The notes beneath the pieces are model-generated. The model saw only the letters and a program-made list of their open reading frames with translations, was not told the DNA's origin and did not search any database. Made by a program: the position numbers and the translations under genes. From Isoetes engelmannii (lineage: Eukaryota; Streptophyta; Lycopodiopsida; Isoetales; Isoetaceae), in NCBI GenBank assembly GCA_011763485.2, contig JAANSK020104462.1, positions 1 through 26,761 on the forward strand: a stretch of 26,761 nt of DNA, in the 5' to 3' direction. Each line of letters starts with the position of its first letter. Within the stretch, counting starts at the first letter, position 1. This document shows, piece by piece, positions 11,001-20,173 of this stretch.

Positions 11001-14000
11001 CTCGAATGAAACAGACTTTCAGATCTAAATGCTTGGTGTCTGGATGGTATTTGTAGTCTTTGACCAATGCTATGGCTCCTGAATGTCCATAAATATCTTG
11101 GCTATTGTAATGGGAAGGTAGGCAGAGCAGCCATAACCTTTCCTGGGTTCCAGTACAAAGAGCTTTAGGCTCAGCCTCTGTTGTACAATGTTTTCTTGAC
11201 ACCCAGAACAAGATTAGAACCAAGAAAAGAGACATATCCTGTAATAGACTTTCTGAGGTCAGGTTCATTGCCTGCATGATCAGCATCCATATAAAAAGTA
11301 AGAGATGAATGATGTTGTTGATAGTATATCAGACTTTCAGTGACAGTCCCCTTTAAGTAGGCAAGAATACGTTTTGCTGTTTTCCAATGAAGATGAGTGG
11401 AATACATAAAACTACTGACCTGTCCAACAGCAAACGTGATCTCTGTTCTGGTAATAGTAAGATAGCTGAGGGAGCCGACCAACTGCCTATACAATGTAGT
11501 ATTACAAATCTTGCCATCAGAATCCAAACCCAGCTTTATGCTCGGCTCATAAGGTCATTCTTGTGTAAAGAATCGAGCCAAGAGATCTTTTATATATTTA
11601 GTTTGAATATTTATGGAATTCTGCCAAATCTCCACCCAAAGAGAAAAATGCAGTAACCCCAAACCTGTAACTTCAAAAGTAGATTTCATTTGCTGTTTAA
11701 TGTGATCAATTAAACGATCAGCATCCCCTGTAAGAATAGTGTCAGGGAATCGAGACCTAGTAAACCCTTGAGAAAGAAGAAAAATACTTAATCTTCTCAT
11801 GCAAAGCACCTTGGAGCTTGTTTCAAACCATAAAGACTCTTCTGCAAACAGGATGCTCATTACCAGATTGTATAAATCCTTGTGGCTGTGTCATATAAAT
11901 GACCTCATGTAAGTCTCCATTAAAAAAGGCACTCTTGAAGTCTAGCTGATATAACTTCCAACCCCTGCTGACTGCTAAAGCAATAACAGCCCTAACTGCC
12001 GACATACGTGCTACTGGAGCAAAAACTTTCATGTAATCAAGGCCGAGTTTCTGATTGAACCCTTTAGTCACTAACCTTGTTTTATGCTTAGCAACAGTAG
12101 CATCAGCATGACATTTAATTTTATGAACCCATTTGTTTCCAATAACATGCTGGTTTTGTGGTCTACACTAAATCCCAAGTGCCTTGTTTCATAAGCATAA
12201 AAAATATTCCTCATTCATAGCATCATCACATTGTTTTAAACCTGCATCATTTATTTAAAACATTGAGGAACTTGAGTTGCTAACACTGTAGAGCATAATT
12301 GCAAGTCTCTGCAGTAACAGGAGGAAGACCTTGCAATCTTCGAGACCATCTCAAGATATCTGGAGCATGAGAGGCTGCTGGAACAACAGGAGAAGGATCT
12401 GAATGCTCTCAGAAGATATATCATCCTTCAAATTTATGGGGCCAATTTTCAACGTCAACATCCAAATCATAGGCTCCATCCAAATGCTCATCCATTGCTG
12501 CAGAAACTGATAGAACACTGGGACCCCAAAAAAAAATGGTAAAGTGAAGGTCCATCTTCCACACAATGTCTAAATGAGAAATGAGAAATGTATATCCTCA
12601 TATACTCGTTTATTTATGAGCTCGCTCAGAAAAGAAGAGCATCCTCAAGAATAAACACAGCAGGCTTAGTAGCCCAGAGCAAACAGAGATTTCTTCATTC
12701 TTTCTTGTGGATGAGGAGGCACAACAGAATGAAATGATGGACAGCTTCCCAAAGTAAAAAGGAATGACATGAGCGACATCTAAGAAGGTAAACGGACAGC
12801 AAAACAGAAGCAGAAGAATTCCTTACAAAATCTAAAAAAAAAAAAAGGGAAAAAAAAGGAGACAAAATAAAGCTCAAAAGCAGTCAAATGCTGATATCAG
12901 ATCATTCCTTCGAGCAGCCAATAGGGCGATGGGATCATCTTCCATTTAGACATATAATTTTTTCATAAGTGTTTTAGTACTATTCTATTTTATTGTCTTG
13001 GGAGGCTTTTGTTTATGTTTTTATAAGATGTAAGCAAAACCTTCTTTCTTTTATTGTGGGAATTGCAGCAATCCCGTTGAAATTCCTCCACAATGGAAAC
13101 CCCAAATCATTACAAACTAAAGTACTCAAGTAAAAGCAGGCTCTTACTGATGCTTTTGCAACAGCAGTATCAACCCATTCCGCAAGCTGCAGGGAAGCTG
13201 CATCTTCAGCTGGCAAAGCAAACCGACTTACTGCTTCCTTCCCCAAGTCATACTGAGCTCGTTGAACACACCTATGTTATATGAACGTGAAATCAGTCCC
13301 CAGATATATCCATCATTCTAGCAACTACTTGTTTACAATAATTTCGTCTTACACATGTAATAATTTGTTAACTAATGAATTATAGTTTGAAACCTTGCAG
13401 ATACTATTCATCCTATATACGAATGCATTAAGAGCTACTAGGGAACTAGACAACTTTTTTGGGATGGGTCAGATGTAAGCATAAAACTGACGTGGTATAT
13501 GTAATATGACATTAATGTTGGCATGTCACATTTTACCATAACAAAACGTCATGGAAAATCCTATATAAGCTATGCTACCCTTTTAGAGATTAGAGACGAG
13601 GTGCCTAATCAAGTCCCTGGCATCTCTTTCAGAAGATCATCGGATTTGAGGACCAGAAATGCATAGTCCTATTCCTTCATCAATCACTGCTTCGTGGAAA
13701 AATTATAATCAAGAAGCATTATAGAGCAAGAACTGGGGAAGTGCCTAAGCTTATCACTTTTCTTCTCATTGGAGACAATAACAGCAACAAGTTCTTCTAC
13801 CTGGCTAGTTGGCCTTCCTATAAGAGCACCTATGAAAATCTCTAGAAAGATAAAGCAGGCGGCAAAGAAAAAGCATAAGCAGTCATTTCAGAGAGAAAAC
13901 AAGACCAACAATACCTCTTTCTTTGCACCACCAGCTAGTAAAAACAAAAATTTCTTAAGCTTTTTTAGTCAGTTAATATTTCTTTTCTTCTTAAGCTTAT

Positions 14001-17000
14001 AGTTCTATTTTTTAATGCACATTGCTATGTGGCTACAATGCACCCCTAGCTGTACATAACTGATGTAATAATTGGCCTTATAGACCCATGCGGTCTTTGG
14101 CAGACATTAATATAAATAATCTTTATTTCTTTTATGCCCTGAACTTCTGTTATCTTCTTCTTACATAATATCTTCTTTTCATGTTATTTTTATACAGTAC
14201 CATGCCCTTCCCATTGTGATAAAATGCCCACTTCGTTCTCTTGGCAGATCTGAATGAAGGATCATAGAGTTCATGGAAAACAAGTTTTTTTGTGGGATCA
14301 ACAAAACCTTGGAAGTACACACAAAATTGACAAGAAAGAAAAGACAAAGATAGAAGTAGCAATAGCGATCCAATGTAGTGCATAGAGAGCTCAAGCTCTA
14401 TACATCTTCCCCTATAATTGCTGCATAAATGGTCTCATAGACCCAAGTGGTCTTTCATAGACGGATGAACGTTCTTTCTTACCTTCAACGTTCTCAATGA
14501 TGAACCCCACACAGGAAAAATATAATCCGACTTCTGCAACCAGTTCAGCACATGCTCTAAGGAGATTCAACAACATGCCCTAGATAGGGGGTGGTTGTTG
14601 GAATCCATTGGATCTCCATCCTAGAAGCGTGATCTAATAATATCCATAGTCCATACTTTTGGGACGCCAGAGCAGCCCATCTCCTAACAAAAGCATCGTA
14701 TTAACTGATGCAAAATGTTCATAGTATTTTCATCTTGATAATGACTATGTAAGATAGATAAATGACGGATTTATATACATTTTTGTTGCTAGTTTCCAAG
14801 TGTCCAAGAAAAAATTGGCATTTGCTGTCGCCATCCATGATTCCTTGAGTGCCATCATGAGCCGGTCTTATAGCAAAAATCTTATGCCCAAAACTTCCCT
14901 AACTTCCCAGAAACAGCAAGCTGTCCCTTGCCTATTTTAAATAAAATCCCTTTTCCTCGCAAATTAGCCTCTTGTATGCTTTCATGGATCCCGGGTAGCA
15001 GATAGTTCAACAGAGTTGCCCCCGGTATTTCTCAGGAAAGGGCGTTATGTAGAAGGTGGACAGCAAGGCTTGGACAATTAATGCGGCAAATAAGTGGCCC
15101 TTTCCTCCATGCTTTAAGATTTATGGATATTTGGAAGTCTTGAATTAGGAACCCCAGTCCACATGAGGGATGTGAGCATGGTCACTAGTAGGGGATAAGG
15201 TATTACACCGTGTATCACCAGTTTGGGAATGGGAATCACAAGGGTTTACAGACCAAATAGGCAGGAACATGATTAGTACAATAAAATTAGCTTGAAAATA
15301 AAAATCAAAAATGAATTTTTCCAAATCATATAAACATCACCATCAAGCTTACATATTTAATAGAGTGGAAGGTGCTGCACGTAAGATGGCAAGTGCTTCT
15401 TTCCATGGCCACTGACGTTGTGAAGACAATGTCAATCGCTGCAAAACTGCTAGACGCCATCTCCATTCTTCGACAAATTGGCGCACAAAGCCTGCCTTTC
15501 CTTCCCAGGCTTCCTTGGCCAGTAACCCACCCAATTCAAGCCTTGGAAAATAAGTTCTAGCAAAGACATCTTTAGACTCTTTTGTCTCTACATCAAACCC
15601 GGGAGAAGGCAAACATTTATGTAGCACATCCAGAACATGACCGATGAACACCACAGCTGAAACTTGTTCTCCCTCAAAATTAGCATGAATGCCTCCTAAA
15701 TTAGCTCCTAATGCTCCCATGTCCAAAGCTGCTTGGAGAAAACTTTCGTCCATATGAAGGAGGTTAACAACCACGCCCAAGAGCCAAACCTGTATATTGG
15801 AGCAACCTCATGAGAAAAAGACTTAAATTATTACTTCAAATAGCCCTAGAGGAAACTACCCACCCTTCTTGCAGGTGTAAGAATCGCATTTAGATGAAAC
15901 TTTAAAATCTCCAAAAAGCTTAATGCCCTGTTATTCTGATGCTCACCATCGGAAGCCTGTAGCTCTATTATGGCAAGTGCTTTTACAGCTGCTTGAAACC
16001 CAAAATGCATATGAAGCAGTTCAATGTCACGCTGTCTGTAAGGATTGTCTAGACATTAGCTGTGTATTCTCCAATAAACAAGGCACTACGTTAGATTCGT
16101 GACTAACAAATTTAAGTAAAACCTGAAGTACCAATGCTTGAGTTTCTTCACATACTTTTTTTCAAGACAAATATTACCTTCTGCTTCAGGTAGTTCAATT
16201 TCACAATTCAGGCTGTTGGATCGGTATATCATCTGGGGAGTGGCAAGTTTATCCAAAGAATAGTAGTATAAGTAATATGATGGACAGAAAGAGGCTGGAT
16301 TTCAGGCATTAGGCTTTCTTGATACGCTTTTCACGAGGAGTTTGACACTACAGAATGCCCCCAAACACCAGTACATATGCATTCACAAGTCTACATCGAA
16401 CTGAATGGAAGATAGAAGGGAATAAAAGCAAATTTAAAAACAAAAGCATGTACCTTTTAAAGAAAGATAACTCGGTGTTGACCGGTAACATGTTCATCAA
16501 TTCAAATGCATTTTTTGACTTTACTGATGGGACCACGTCAAATAATACCTGCAGCAAAAGCTCGTGTTTCAACTTAAGGTCAACTTTGACTTAAGGAAAG
16601 TACTGACTATATAACAACCACCTCAAACAACTTCTGCGAGCAACTTGCTTTATTTACATAGAGAAGCATGTTATGACTAAGCACAAGCCTGCCATGCATA
16701 TCTGAACATTATAAACGAACACAAAGCCAAGAAGACAGGCCATTATCAACAGAGAAAGAATTTCAGAACAAATGGCCTACCCTTAGTGGAGAGTGCATGG
16801 ACAGGCGTTCAAGAACAAGATTAGCAACAAAAGGCAGGACAGGGACCCATTCTGCCCTATTTTTGTCTGCAGAAAATACTTTGGAACTTTTTACAGCCCA
16901 TTCATGACCAGAGTTCACATCTGCTGCAAACGATGCTAGCTCCAGGAAAAAGCAGAGTTCGGAACAAAGATGTTCAACACAAGATCGCTGTAAGGAAAAG

Positions 17001-19314
17001 GAGGAGTCAGTCGCAGGCTTGGAATAAATAGTTAGATTTAAGGAGATGAACCTAACCTCGTCTCCACGTTTTGACAGGCCTTGCAATGTGTCTCCCTCCA
17101 TAGATCTATTCAACCAAATAAGGTCAAGTAATTTACATCGATCAGCTGTCTTTCCAGCAAGTAGGTCCCATCCCATAGCTGCAACTAATGCTCGAAGAGG
17201 TGGAAATGGCATCAGGACCTGAGACACAATATACCATTTTGCTTTATATACAGGATATTAATGGTGAGAACAGGGTTTAGCTTACATTATTAGCAAGCTG
17301 GAGATCCAACTTTTCTATTGCAGGAAGGGCAGCATTAACAACAGTTTCAAGAACATGGATGCCATTTATTCGTGCGTAGTTAAACATGTCATGCATGAAG
17401 GCAGAAACCACTGGACCCTCTGTAGCATATCTGTCGCTTGCAGAAACATCTGATTGCACTGCTTTTAAGCGTGCATGCAACCTCTGTAAGGGTGGTTGAA
17501 GAAACCCACTTGTTACTCGAAATTCTTCTGCCTCTCGAAATGATATTTCGTTCTGAGCACCCTGTAGAACAAAACTTCTGGATGTAAATGCTGTAGAACA
17601 TTGAAATTATAAGCTGTCATCAAGTACCATTAACTACATTATGACCGTAATTGACTGATAGAAGAAATGTGTTTCAACTCGGATCTAAAGCAGCGAGCAG
17701 GAGGCCAGTCCATACTCTCAACTGAAGATGCTGGCCTCTATAAGAAACTCTTCAGCAATTAGAATAGGGCTGAACTACAGCTCCTTTGACAAAAATATGC
17801 TGAACTACAGCGCATTTGACAAAAAGTTGAAACATATTTAAAACATATGTAATACCTCAAGGAACGTCAACAACTGCAACTGCCCAGATGCAAGCAGCTT
17901 TTCATAGACCATAAACATCCATGCTGCCTCCTTATTGCCTTTGCCTACACACTGTGTAGCAATTAAGCGCATAACATCACTGCAAGAGAAATCAAACTAC
18001 GCATCAATATGACTTACTATCTACATATAGACTATTTACGAAGGTAATAGTGTGCAAGGAAAGACAAGGTAATATAATGAACAAAACGAGAAAGTATGTT
18101 AAAGGACAAGGACTGATTACAAGGGCCATCCTTGGCAACACTGTGCTTGACTAAATTGCCTGAACTTACATGTACTCATCTTCTGGAATGCCAGCATCTT
18201 TCTGAAGGTACTCCATGTACATTAGAACAGCCTCCAAGTCCTCCTCAAACATACTTACTTTAATTGCCTTGAGGTAGACCCATTGTGCTTCCTTTTGGAT
18301 GTGACGCCCAATATCGTGATTTGCTTCAACATTGTTCTTCTGTTGGTCATCAGGGAGACACAAAGGAAGTGCAGATGCAGCAGCATTGCCCTTCTGTTGC
18401 CCAGGAGGACACAAAAGCAAAGTAGTTGGATAATTTTCCTTTGTAAAATCAGGGTTCACTGATGATTCACATGTTTTTTCAACCTGTCCAGTGTCAAATG
18501 GACCGATGTCTATTGTGGCACTTTGAACCCAGGGTTGTTTCCATTGACTATTAACGCAACTTTCTAGCTCTCTTTGCCTAGAGATACTCTTACATAAAGA
18601 ATCTAAGAACTGCGGATGTTTAGTTGCAACCATCCTTGTCCATGCTTGTAATCTTTCTAAACGTACTTCTGTGGTATTTTTAACAATGGGTTCGATTAGC
18701 CCATCAGGCAAAGCTGTTTGAGCAAAATCCTGCATCAGCTTGGTGGTCACCCCTTCTTCCCCAGTTGAAATACTAAGCAGTCTTTGCAACCTTCCAAAAA
18801 AGACCTCGGCAATCTCAAATCCAACGCTACTCATATCTGCATTTTCTATGTCCTTTGGAGTTTCTTTATTCAGAGAGGAGCTCTCAATATTTTCAATGGA
18901 GTTATCTTCTTTCGTATCATGATCAGTTGGTATCTCCTGCTGGAGCTCATGCCCAAGGATTTCTAACAAAAGAAGGCATTCTACCAGTTCTTGCACTAAA
19001 CCCAGATTTCGAATCAACCCCAGCTTCAAAATGTTTTCCAATGACCTTGGTCTCCCGTTCAATAATTTTTTCTCCAACTCGTGTAATTCCACCAAACACA
19101 TCCATCTAAGATGTGCTAAAGAGGGCACACTTTCGGACCATAAAATGTTATTTATTCTTCCTCCCTTCTCAATCACGGCCTTCAAAATAGACATAGCAAG
19201 ATCGGCATTCCTTCCAACCAAGTTTAAAATTGTGGCACGGAATGTTTCGAACTGCCCAAGAACTAAATAATTTGCACAAAGACGTGCCAGCAATCTTTCT
19301 TCTTTGTTTTCCAT
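1935..19314 (-). CDS. Large ZFYVE26/spastizin-like protein (At2g25730 family), exons 1-19, 3' part off window
   Basis: Seen: 19 exons on the minus strand (18170-19314, 17856-17979, 17286-17561, 17057-17218, 16781-16987, 16454-16548, 16156-16212, 15864-16035, 15353-15789, 13148-13271, 8740-8829, 8604-8675, 8395-8532, 8164-8317, 7409-7782, 6926-7320, 6521-6859, 6220-6444, 1935-2022) join with GT-AG introns and unbroken phase into 4674 nt, 1558 codons. Known, from memory: the order of conserved stretches (MENKEERLLARLCANYL at the start, FALPAEDAASLQLAEWVD, FPTLQRWIQMQANLQRF, YFHRWELDAAIDVLTMCSC) matches the plant protein At2g25730, about 2,460 residues, annotated 'zinc finger FYVE domain protein'. 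Animal ZFYVE26 (spastizin) acts with spatacsin and AP-5 in lysosome and autophagy turnover. Inferred: the same family here; about 900 C-terminal residues, where any FYVE domain would lie, are beyond the left edge. The part seen is alpha-helical in character, with no obvious catalytic motif, signal peptide or membrane segment. It looks functional. Confidence 0.85.
2286..2844 (-). repeat. 3' LTR of the intron-18 Copia, split by a LINE-like insertion
   Basis: The two LTR parts (2286 to about 2352 and about 2733 to 2844) match the beginning and end of the LTR at 4885-5189. The right end TCTCTAACA is shared by all three LTRs of this family in the window. Confidence 0.78.
2353..2732 (-). mobile_element. 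LINE-like 3' end, copy A (inside a Copia LTR)
   Basis: Truncated copy shared with 8975-10681 and 13590-14141. On the minus strand it holds a 43-codon open frame (2502-2630) with RRRKQAVKKKHKQSFQ and GIASYFGPVAKKTK, then a 3' tail with two related GGTCTCATAGAC-type motifs, ending in a short TTTC repeat at about 2353-2365. A shared 3' end with different 5' breakpoints is the usual sign of target-primed LINE insertion. Assignment to the LINE rests on copy B being contiguous with RT remnants. Confidence 0.65.
4873..4884 (-). other. Primer-binding site of the intron-18 Copia
   Basis: The minus strand reads TGGTATCAGAGC immediately after the LTR end, matching initiator-Met tRNA. Confidence 0.88.
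4885..5189 (-). repeat. 5' LTR of the intron-18 Copia
   Basis: It aligns by eye to 2286-2844 (minus the inserted LINE) and to 10682-10850. Compared with those it carries about 105 extra bases flanked by a 16-base direct repeat ending AAAAGGGATTTGT, which looks like a local tandem duplication. Confidence 0.8.
5195..6219. other. Intron 18 remainder, nothing recognised
   Basis: About 1 kb of AT-rich intron between the Copia and exon 18. I see no coding similarity, RNA gene or clear repeat in it. Confidence 0.55.
6220..6444 (-). CDS. Exon 18 of the ZFYVE26-like gene
   Basis: Residues 1454-1529. It encodes RLMDDGKLVDALAFADRCLR and then LLQLLIERGED, ending WQYCVRLRDKRLAATLAL before a GTAGGT donor. 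Helical-repeat character. A 4.2-kb intron follows. Confidence 0.9.
6521..6859 (-). CDS. Exon 17 of the ZFYVE26-like gene
   Basis: Residues 1341-1454. It starts FPTLQRWIQMQANLQRFYKS. Next come a basic patch (SMKRPRE), an acidic run (EAEVEIESEDEDG) and the conserved SILLDWEDEQLYQDHLL. The donor is GTTTGT. Confidence 0.9.
6926..7320 (-). CDS. Exon 16 of the ZFYVE26-like gene
   Basis: Residues 1210-1341. It begins LLSRLVFERGSADAAGKLAE, with VQQVISACVPPIFPPR in the middle and SPVRAILACVFGNG before the end. It finishes FYIFAMEQAE with carry AG. The donor is GTACAA. Confidence 0.9.
7409..7782 (-). CDS. Exon 15 of the ZFYVE26-like gene
   Basis: Residues 1085-1209. The split codon G+GT gives GKLHNLVKAL. 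It holds the conserved YEHGLLVGLGFR and ends DFNYFSLIYQRPND before a strong GTATGT donor. The open frame extends further upstream, but exon 14 joins cleanly at the CCTAG acceptor, so the upstream Met is not a start. Confidence 0.88.
8164..8317 (-). CDS. Exon 14 of the ZFYVE26-like gene
   Basis: Residues 1034-1085. It begins DQGQTLQAVLSG and ends QAIEDAYSSKGQFLS with a one-base carry (G). Inside it, 8257-8283 is a 27-base GT...AG stretch that is a whole number of codons with no stop. I read it through because it is far shorter than a normal plant intron. Confidence 0.8.
8395..8532 (-). CDS. Exon 13 of the ZFYVE26-like gene
   Basis: Residues 988-1033, phase 0 at both ends. It runs from ARVLLTQVAQTSSQ to VSKRVLQRLSDILDQ. 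The acceptor is TTTCAG and the donor GTTAGT. Confidence 0.85.
8604..8675 (-). CDS. Exon 12 of the ZFYVE26-like gene
   Basis: Residues 964-987, 24 codons, phase 0. It encodes VLLCLDVAASSARTNEMSRQ, with a conserved LLCLDVAA core. The donor GTAACG is weak. Confidence 0.82.
8740..8829 (-). CDS. Exon 11 of the ZFYVE26-like gene
   Basis: Residues 934-963, phase 0 at both ends. It encodes VENAVSRVAEGETAMDIASV and then LKAPLSPLSS. The donor is GTAGGT. Confidence 0.82.
8975..10681 (-). mobile_element. Non-LTR retrotransposon (LINE) remnant, copy B, in intron 10
   Basis: On the minus strand, from 5' to 3': an RT catalytic stretch VDDVVL (about 10612-10630), then KQKLTVNLDKTKGMV (about 10510-10555), a YLGMQF block (about 10430), and the post-RT domain of plant LINEs (TLVRPAALYGS through PIMLAEFLATPF, 10080-10280). 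The C-terminal part and 3' tail shared with copies A and C follow, ending in TTTC repeats at about 8975-8990. The endonuclease and the N-terminal half of RT are missing. The reading frame is interrupted repeatedly (for example a stop just before VDDVVL and a stop at 9990-9992 after GFKKIG), so it is dead. Compared with copy A it has about 190 extra bases near 9160-9350. Confidence 0.8.
10682..10850 (-). repeat. 3' LTR of the intron-10 Copia
   Basis: It matches the ends of the intron-18 Copia LTRs (AAGCTTGGAAAAATGAGAG at the left, TGTCTAACA at the right). It is shorter than those copies. Confidence 0.75.
10682..12560 (-). mobile_element. Decayed Copia element, 3' part, in intron 10
   Basis: Parts on the minus strand: 3' LTR 10682-10850, RNase H and late RT remnants about 10963-11530 (TLYRQLVGSLSYLTITRTEI; KTAKRILAYLKGTV), RT remnants about 11555-12120 (DFKSAFFNGDLHEVIYMTQP, LGLDYMKVFAPVARM), and the linker before RT to about 12560. 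It is the same family as the intron-18 Copia, sharing LTR and post-LTR sequence. No 5' LTR was found. It is broken several times and old. It abuts the LINE remnant on its left and may have landed in it. Confidence 0.85.
12561..13147. other. Intron 10 remainder, no gene seen
   Basis: Low-complexity sequence with an A-rich run at about 12834-12858. No coding similarity recognised. Confidence 0.5.
13148..13271 (-). CDS. Exon 10 of the ZFYVE26-like gene
   Basis: Residues 892-933. It encodes MCVQRAQYDLGKEAVSRFAL followed by PAEDAASLQLAEWVD, the best-recognised signature of the family in my memory. The donor is GTAAGA. It stands alone between introns of 2.1 and 4.3 kb. Confidence 0.9.
13590..14141 (+). 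mobile_element. LINE-like 3' end, copy C (plus strand, intron 9)
   Basis: From about 13645 (TTTGAGGACCAGAAATGCAT) to the tail at 14141 it follows the minus-strand copy at 8975-9620. It encodes KQAAKKKHKQSFQRENK and TSFFAPPASK where copy A has KQAVKKKHKQSFQ and ASYFGPVAKK. The tail has GGCCTTATAGACCCATGCGG and an AT-rich end. It is antisense to the host gene. The 5' limit is uncertain. Confidence 0.65.
14405..14482 (+). repeat. Very short LINE-like 3' tail, copy D
   Basis: The stretch GGTCTCATAGACCCAAGTGG with flanking bases is nearly identical to the tail of copy A, in plus orientation and ending in TTCTTTCTT. Only the last 70-80 bases are recognisable, so it is either a strongly 5'-truncated insertion or a second tail of copy C. 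Confidence 0.55.
14483..15352. other. Intron 9 remainder, nothing firm
   Basis: No gene or clear repeat end. A few minus-strand phrases around 14640-14690 have a repeat-derived look, but I cannot assign them. Confidence 0.45.
15353..15789 (-). CDS. Exon 9 of the ZFYVE26-like gene
   Basis: Residues 747-892. It starts VWLLGVVVNLLHMDESF and contains FEGEQVSAVVFIGHVLDVLH and a Trp/Arg-rich helix (FVRQFVEEWRWRLAVLQRL). It ends LLN plus a two-base carry before GTAAGC. A 2.1-kb intron with LINE-like insertions follows. Confidence 0.88.
15864..16035 (-). CDS. Exon 8 of the ZFYVE26-like gene
   Basis: Residues 689-746. It begins QRDIELLHMHFGFQAAVKAL and ends HLNAILTPARR before a GTGGGT donor. The acceptor is TTACAG. 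Phase 0 at its end leads directly into exon 9. Confidence 0.85.
16156..16212 (-). CDS. Exon 7 of the ZFYVE26-like gene (small, tandem splice sites)
   Basis: Residues 670-689. This 57-base exon has a choice of sites at both ends. The acceptor after AACAG and the GTATGT donor are the only pair I found that keeps the frame from exon 6 into exon 8, giving SLNCEIELPEAEGNICLEKK. An acceptor 20 bases upstream (CCCCAG) would bring a stop, and a GTAATA donor 22 bases earlier would shift the frame of exon 8. The choice rests on frame, not on transcript data. Confidence 0.65.
16454..16548 (-). CDS. Exon 6 of the ZFYVE26-like gene
   Basis: Residues 639-670. The acceptor is GCTGCAG and the donor GTACATG. 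It encodes VLFDVVPSVKSKNAFELMNM and ends with a two-base carry (AG) after FFK. Confidence 0.75.
16781..16987 (-). CDS. Exon 5 of the ZFYVE26-like gene
   Basis: Residues 570-638, phase 0 at both ends. The acceptor follows a pyrimidine-rich CTTTTCCTTACAG tract and the donor is GTAGGC. It contains SCVEHLCSELCFFLELASFA and VPVLPFVANLVLERLSMHSP. Confidence 0.85.
17057..17218 (-). CDS. Exon 4 of the ZFYVE26-like gene
   Basis: Residues 516-569, phase 0 at both ends. It begins VLMPFPPLRALVAAMGWDLL and ends GLSKRGDE before a GTTAGG donor. The following intron is also open in this frame, so retention would not be obvious from ORF length alone. Confidence 0.85.
17286..17561 (-). CDS. Exon 3 of the ZFYVE26-like gene
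   Basis: Residues 424-515, phase 0 at both ends, donor GTAAGC. It includes FMHDMFNYARINGIHVLETV and ends in a run of leucine-rich helix (AIEKLDLQLANN). Confidence 0.88.
17856..17979 (-). CDS. Exon 2 of the ZFYVE26-like gene
   Basis: Residues 382-423. The acceptor follows a TTCTCTTGCAG tract and the donor is GTATTA. The split codon AT+T restores the frame and gives DVMRLIATQCVGKGNKEAAW, a conserved helical block. The exon ends at a codon boundary. Confidence 0.85.
18170..19314 (-). CDS. Exon 1 of the ZFYVE26-like gene
   Basis: This is the longest exon, residues 1-382. The chosen ATG (19312-19314) begins MENKEERLLARLCANYLVLG, the expected N-terminus of the plant family. An in-frame TTG further upstream is not needed. 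The exon has a helical first third (about residues 1-150), then an acidic, Ser/Thr-rich, poorly conserved linker, then another conserved helical block (EVRLERLQAWTRMVATKHPQ). It ends in a strong GTAAGT donor and leaves two bases (AT) for the next exon. Confidence 0.9.
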
Positions 19315-20173
19315 TTTCTCTCGATACAATTGTCTGACTTATAGCTTTTATTCTAATCAATATGCACAAAATCTCATTGATCTAGCAGGGGAGAAATCAT
19401 ACTGGATGTTCATTACGTGCGAGGCCAGATACCTCTAAAAAACGGATCTGATGCCTTTTTCTTTACCAAGAGCTATCACCCGGACAAAGAAATAGAAACG
19501 GCCAATCTCTGCAGCAAGAAAACCGATGAATTGGTCTATGAATTATGCTCGGGAAGCAATCTTTAGCTCGGGTCGGGCCCTTGCTCTTCAGTAGCTCTGG
19601 TGCCAGAGTGGCAAGAAGGCAGCACACAATAGAACAAAGCTTTTAACATGTCGTGGGCCACCATTGTTGAGGTGTTGGCCCATGGTATATGTGGCTGTCT
19701 AAACGACCTTTAGAATTGTATTTGTGATATTATGTATTAATGTCCAGGCCTGTATAAAACCTGCCATACACTCTCCGTGGATGTTAAAAACTATATATAT
19801 CTTCTCGTGTACATGGTCATGCCTCTTTGAAATTCCAAAAATATCTCTTTTTAACACTAGAAATGGTAGCGTTGCTGAGCAATGCTTGAGTTCTGTAAAT
19901 GTTGGGAACCTGTAAATGAAAAGCCTGAATATTCATGTCGTTATTCATGACATATTACTTAATAGTTATGGTGTCTAGGGTTGATGGACATGCGGTATGG
20001 AACTTGTAAATGATTAGCCAGTGATGATAACATAACAACTTGTAGTCCCGTACATTAAATTAACCGTTTTCAGATTTCAAAACTGTATATTGTAGATCTA
20101 TTGCACAGTTTTTTATAGGGGATCCAGTGAACTGCATTCTTGGCTATATGGGGAGTTAAGAGGCTATTTTCTC
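19315..20173. other. Upstream region of the ZFYVE26-like gene
   Basis: This must hold the 5' UTR and promoter of the minus-strand gene, but I cannot place a transcription start or TATA box with confidence. The Helitron helicase remnant bounds it on the right. No coding similarity seen. Confidence 0.5.

Noticed and set aside
14150-14383. 77-codon minus-strand open frame with QGFVDPTKKLVFHELYDPSF
   Set aside because: It looks coding-like but no family comes to mind, and it sits between LINE-like tails in an intron. Not enough for a gene call.
19674-19940. Possible solo LTR beginning TGTTGGCCCATGG with a TATATATA stretch
   Set aside because: No matching end, target duplication or second copy in the window could be found.
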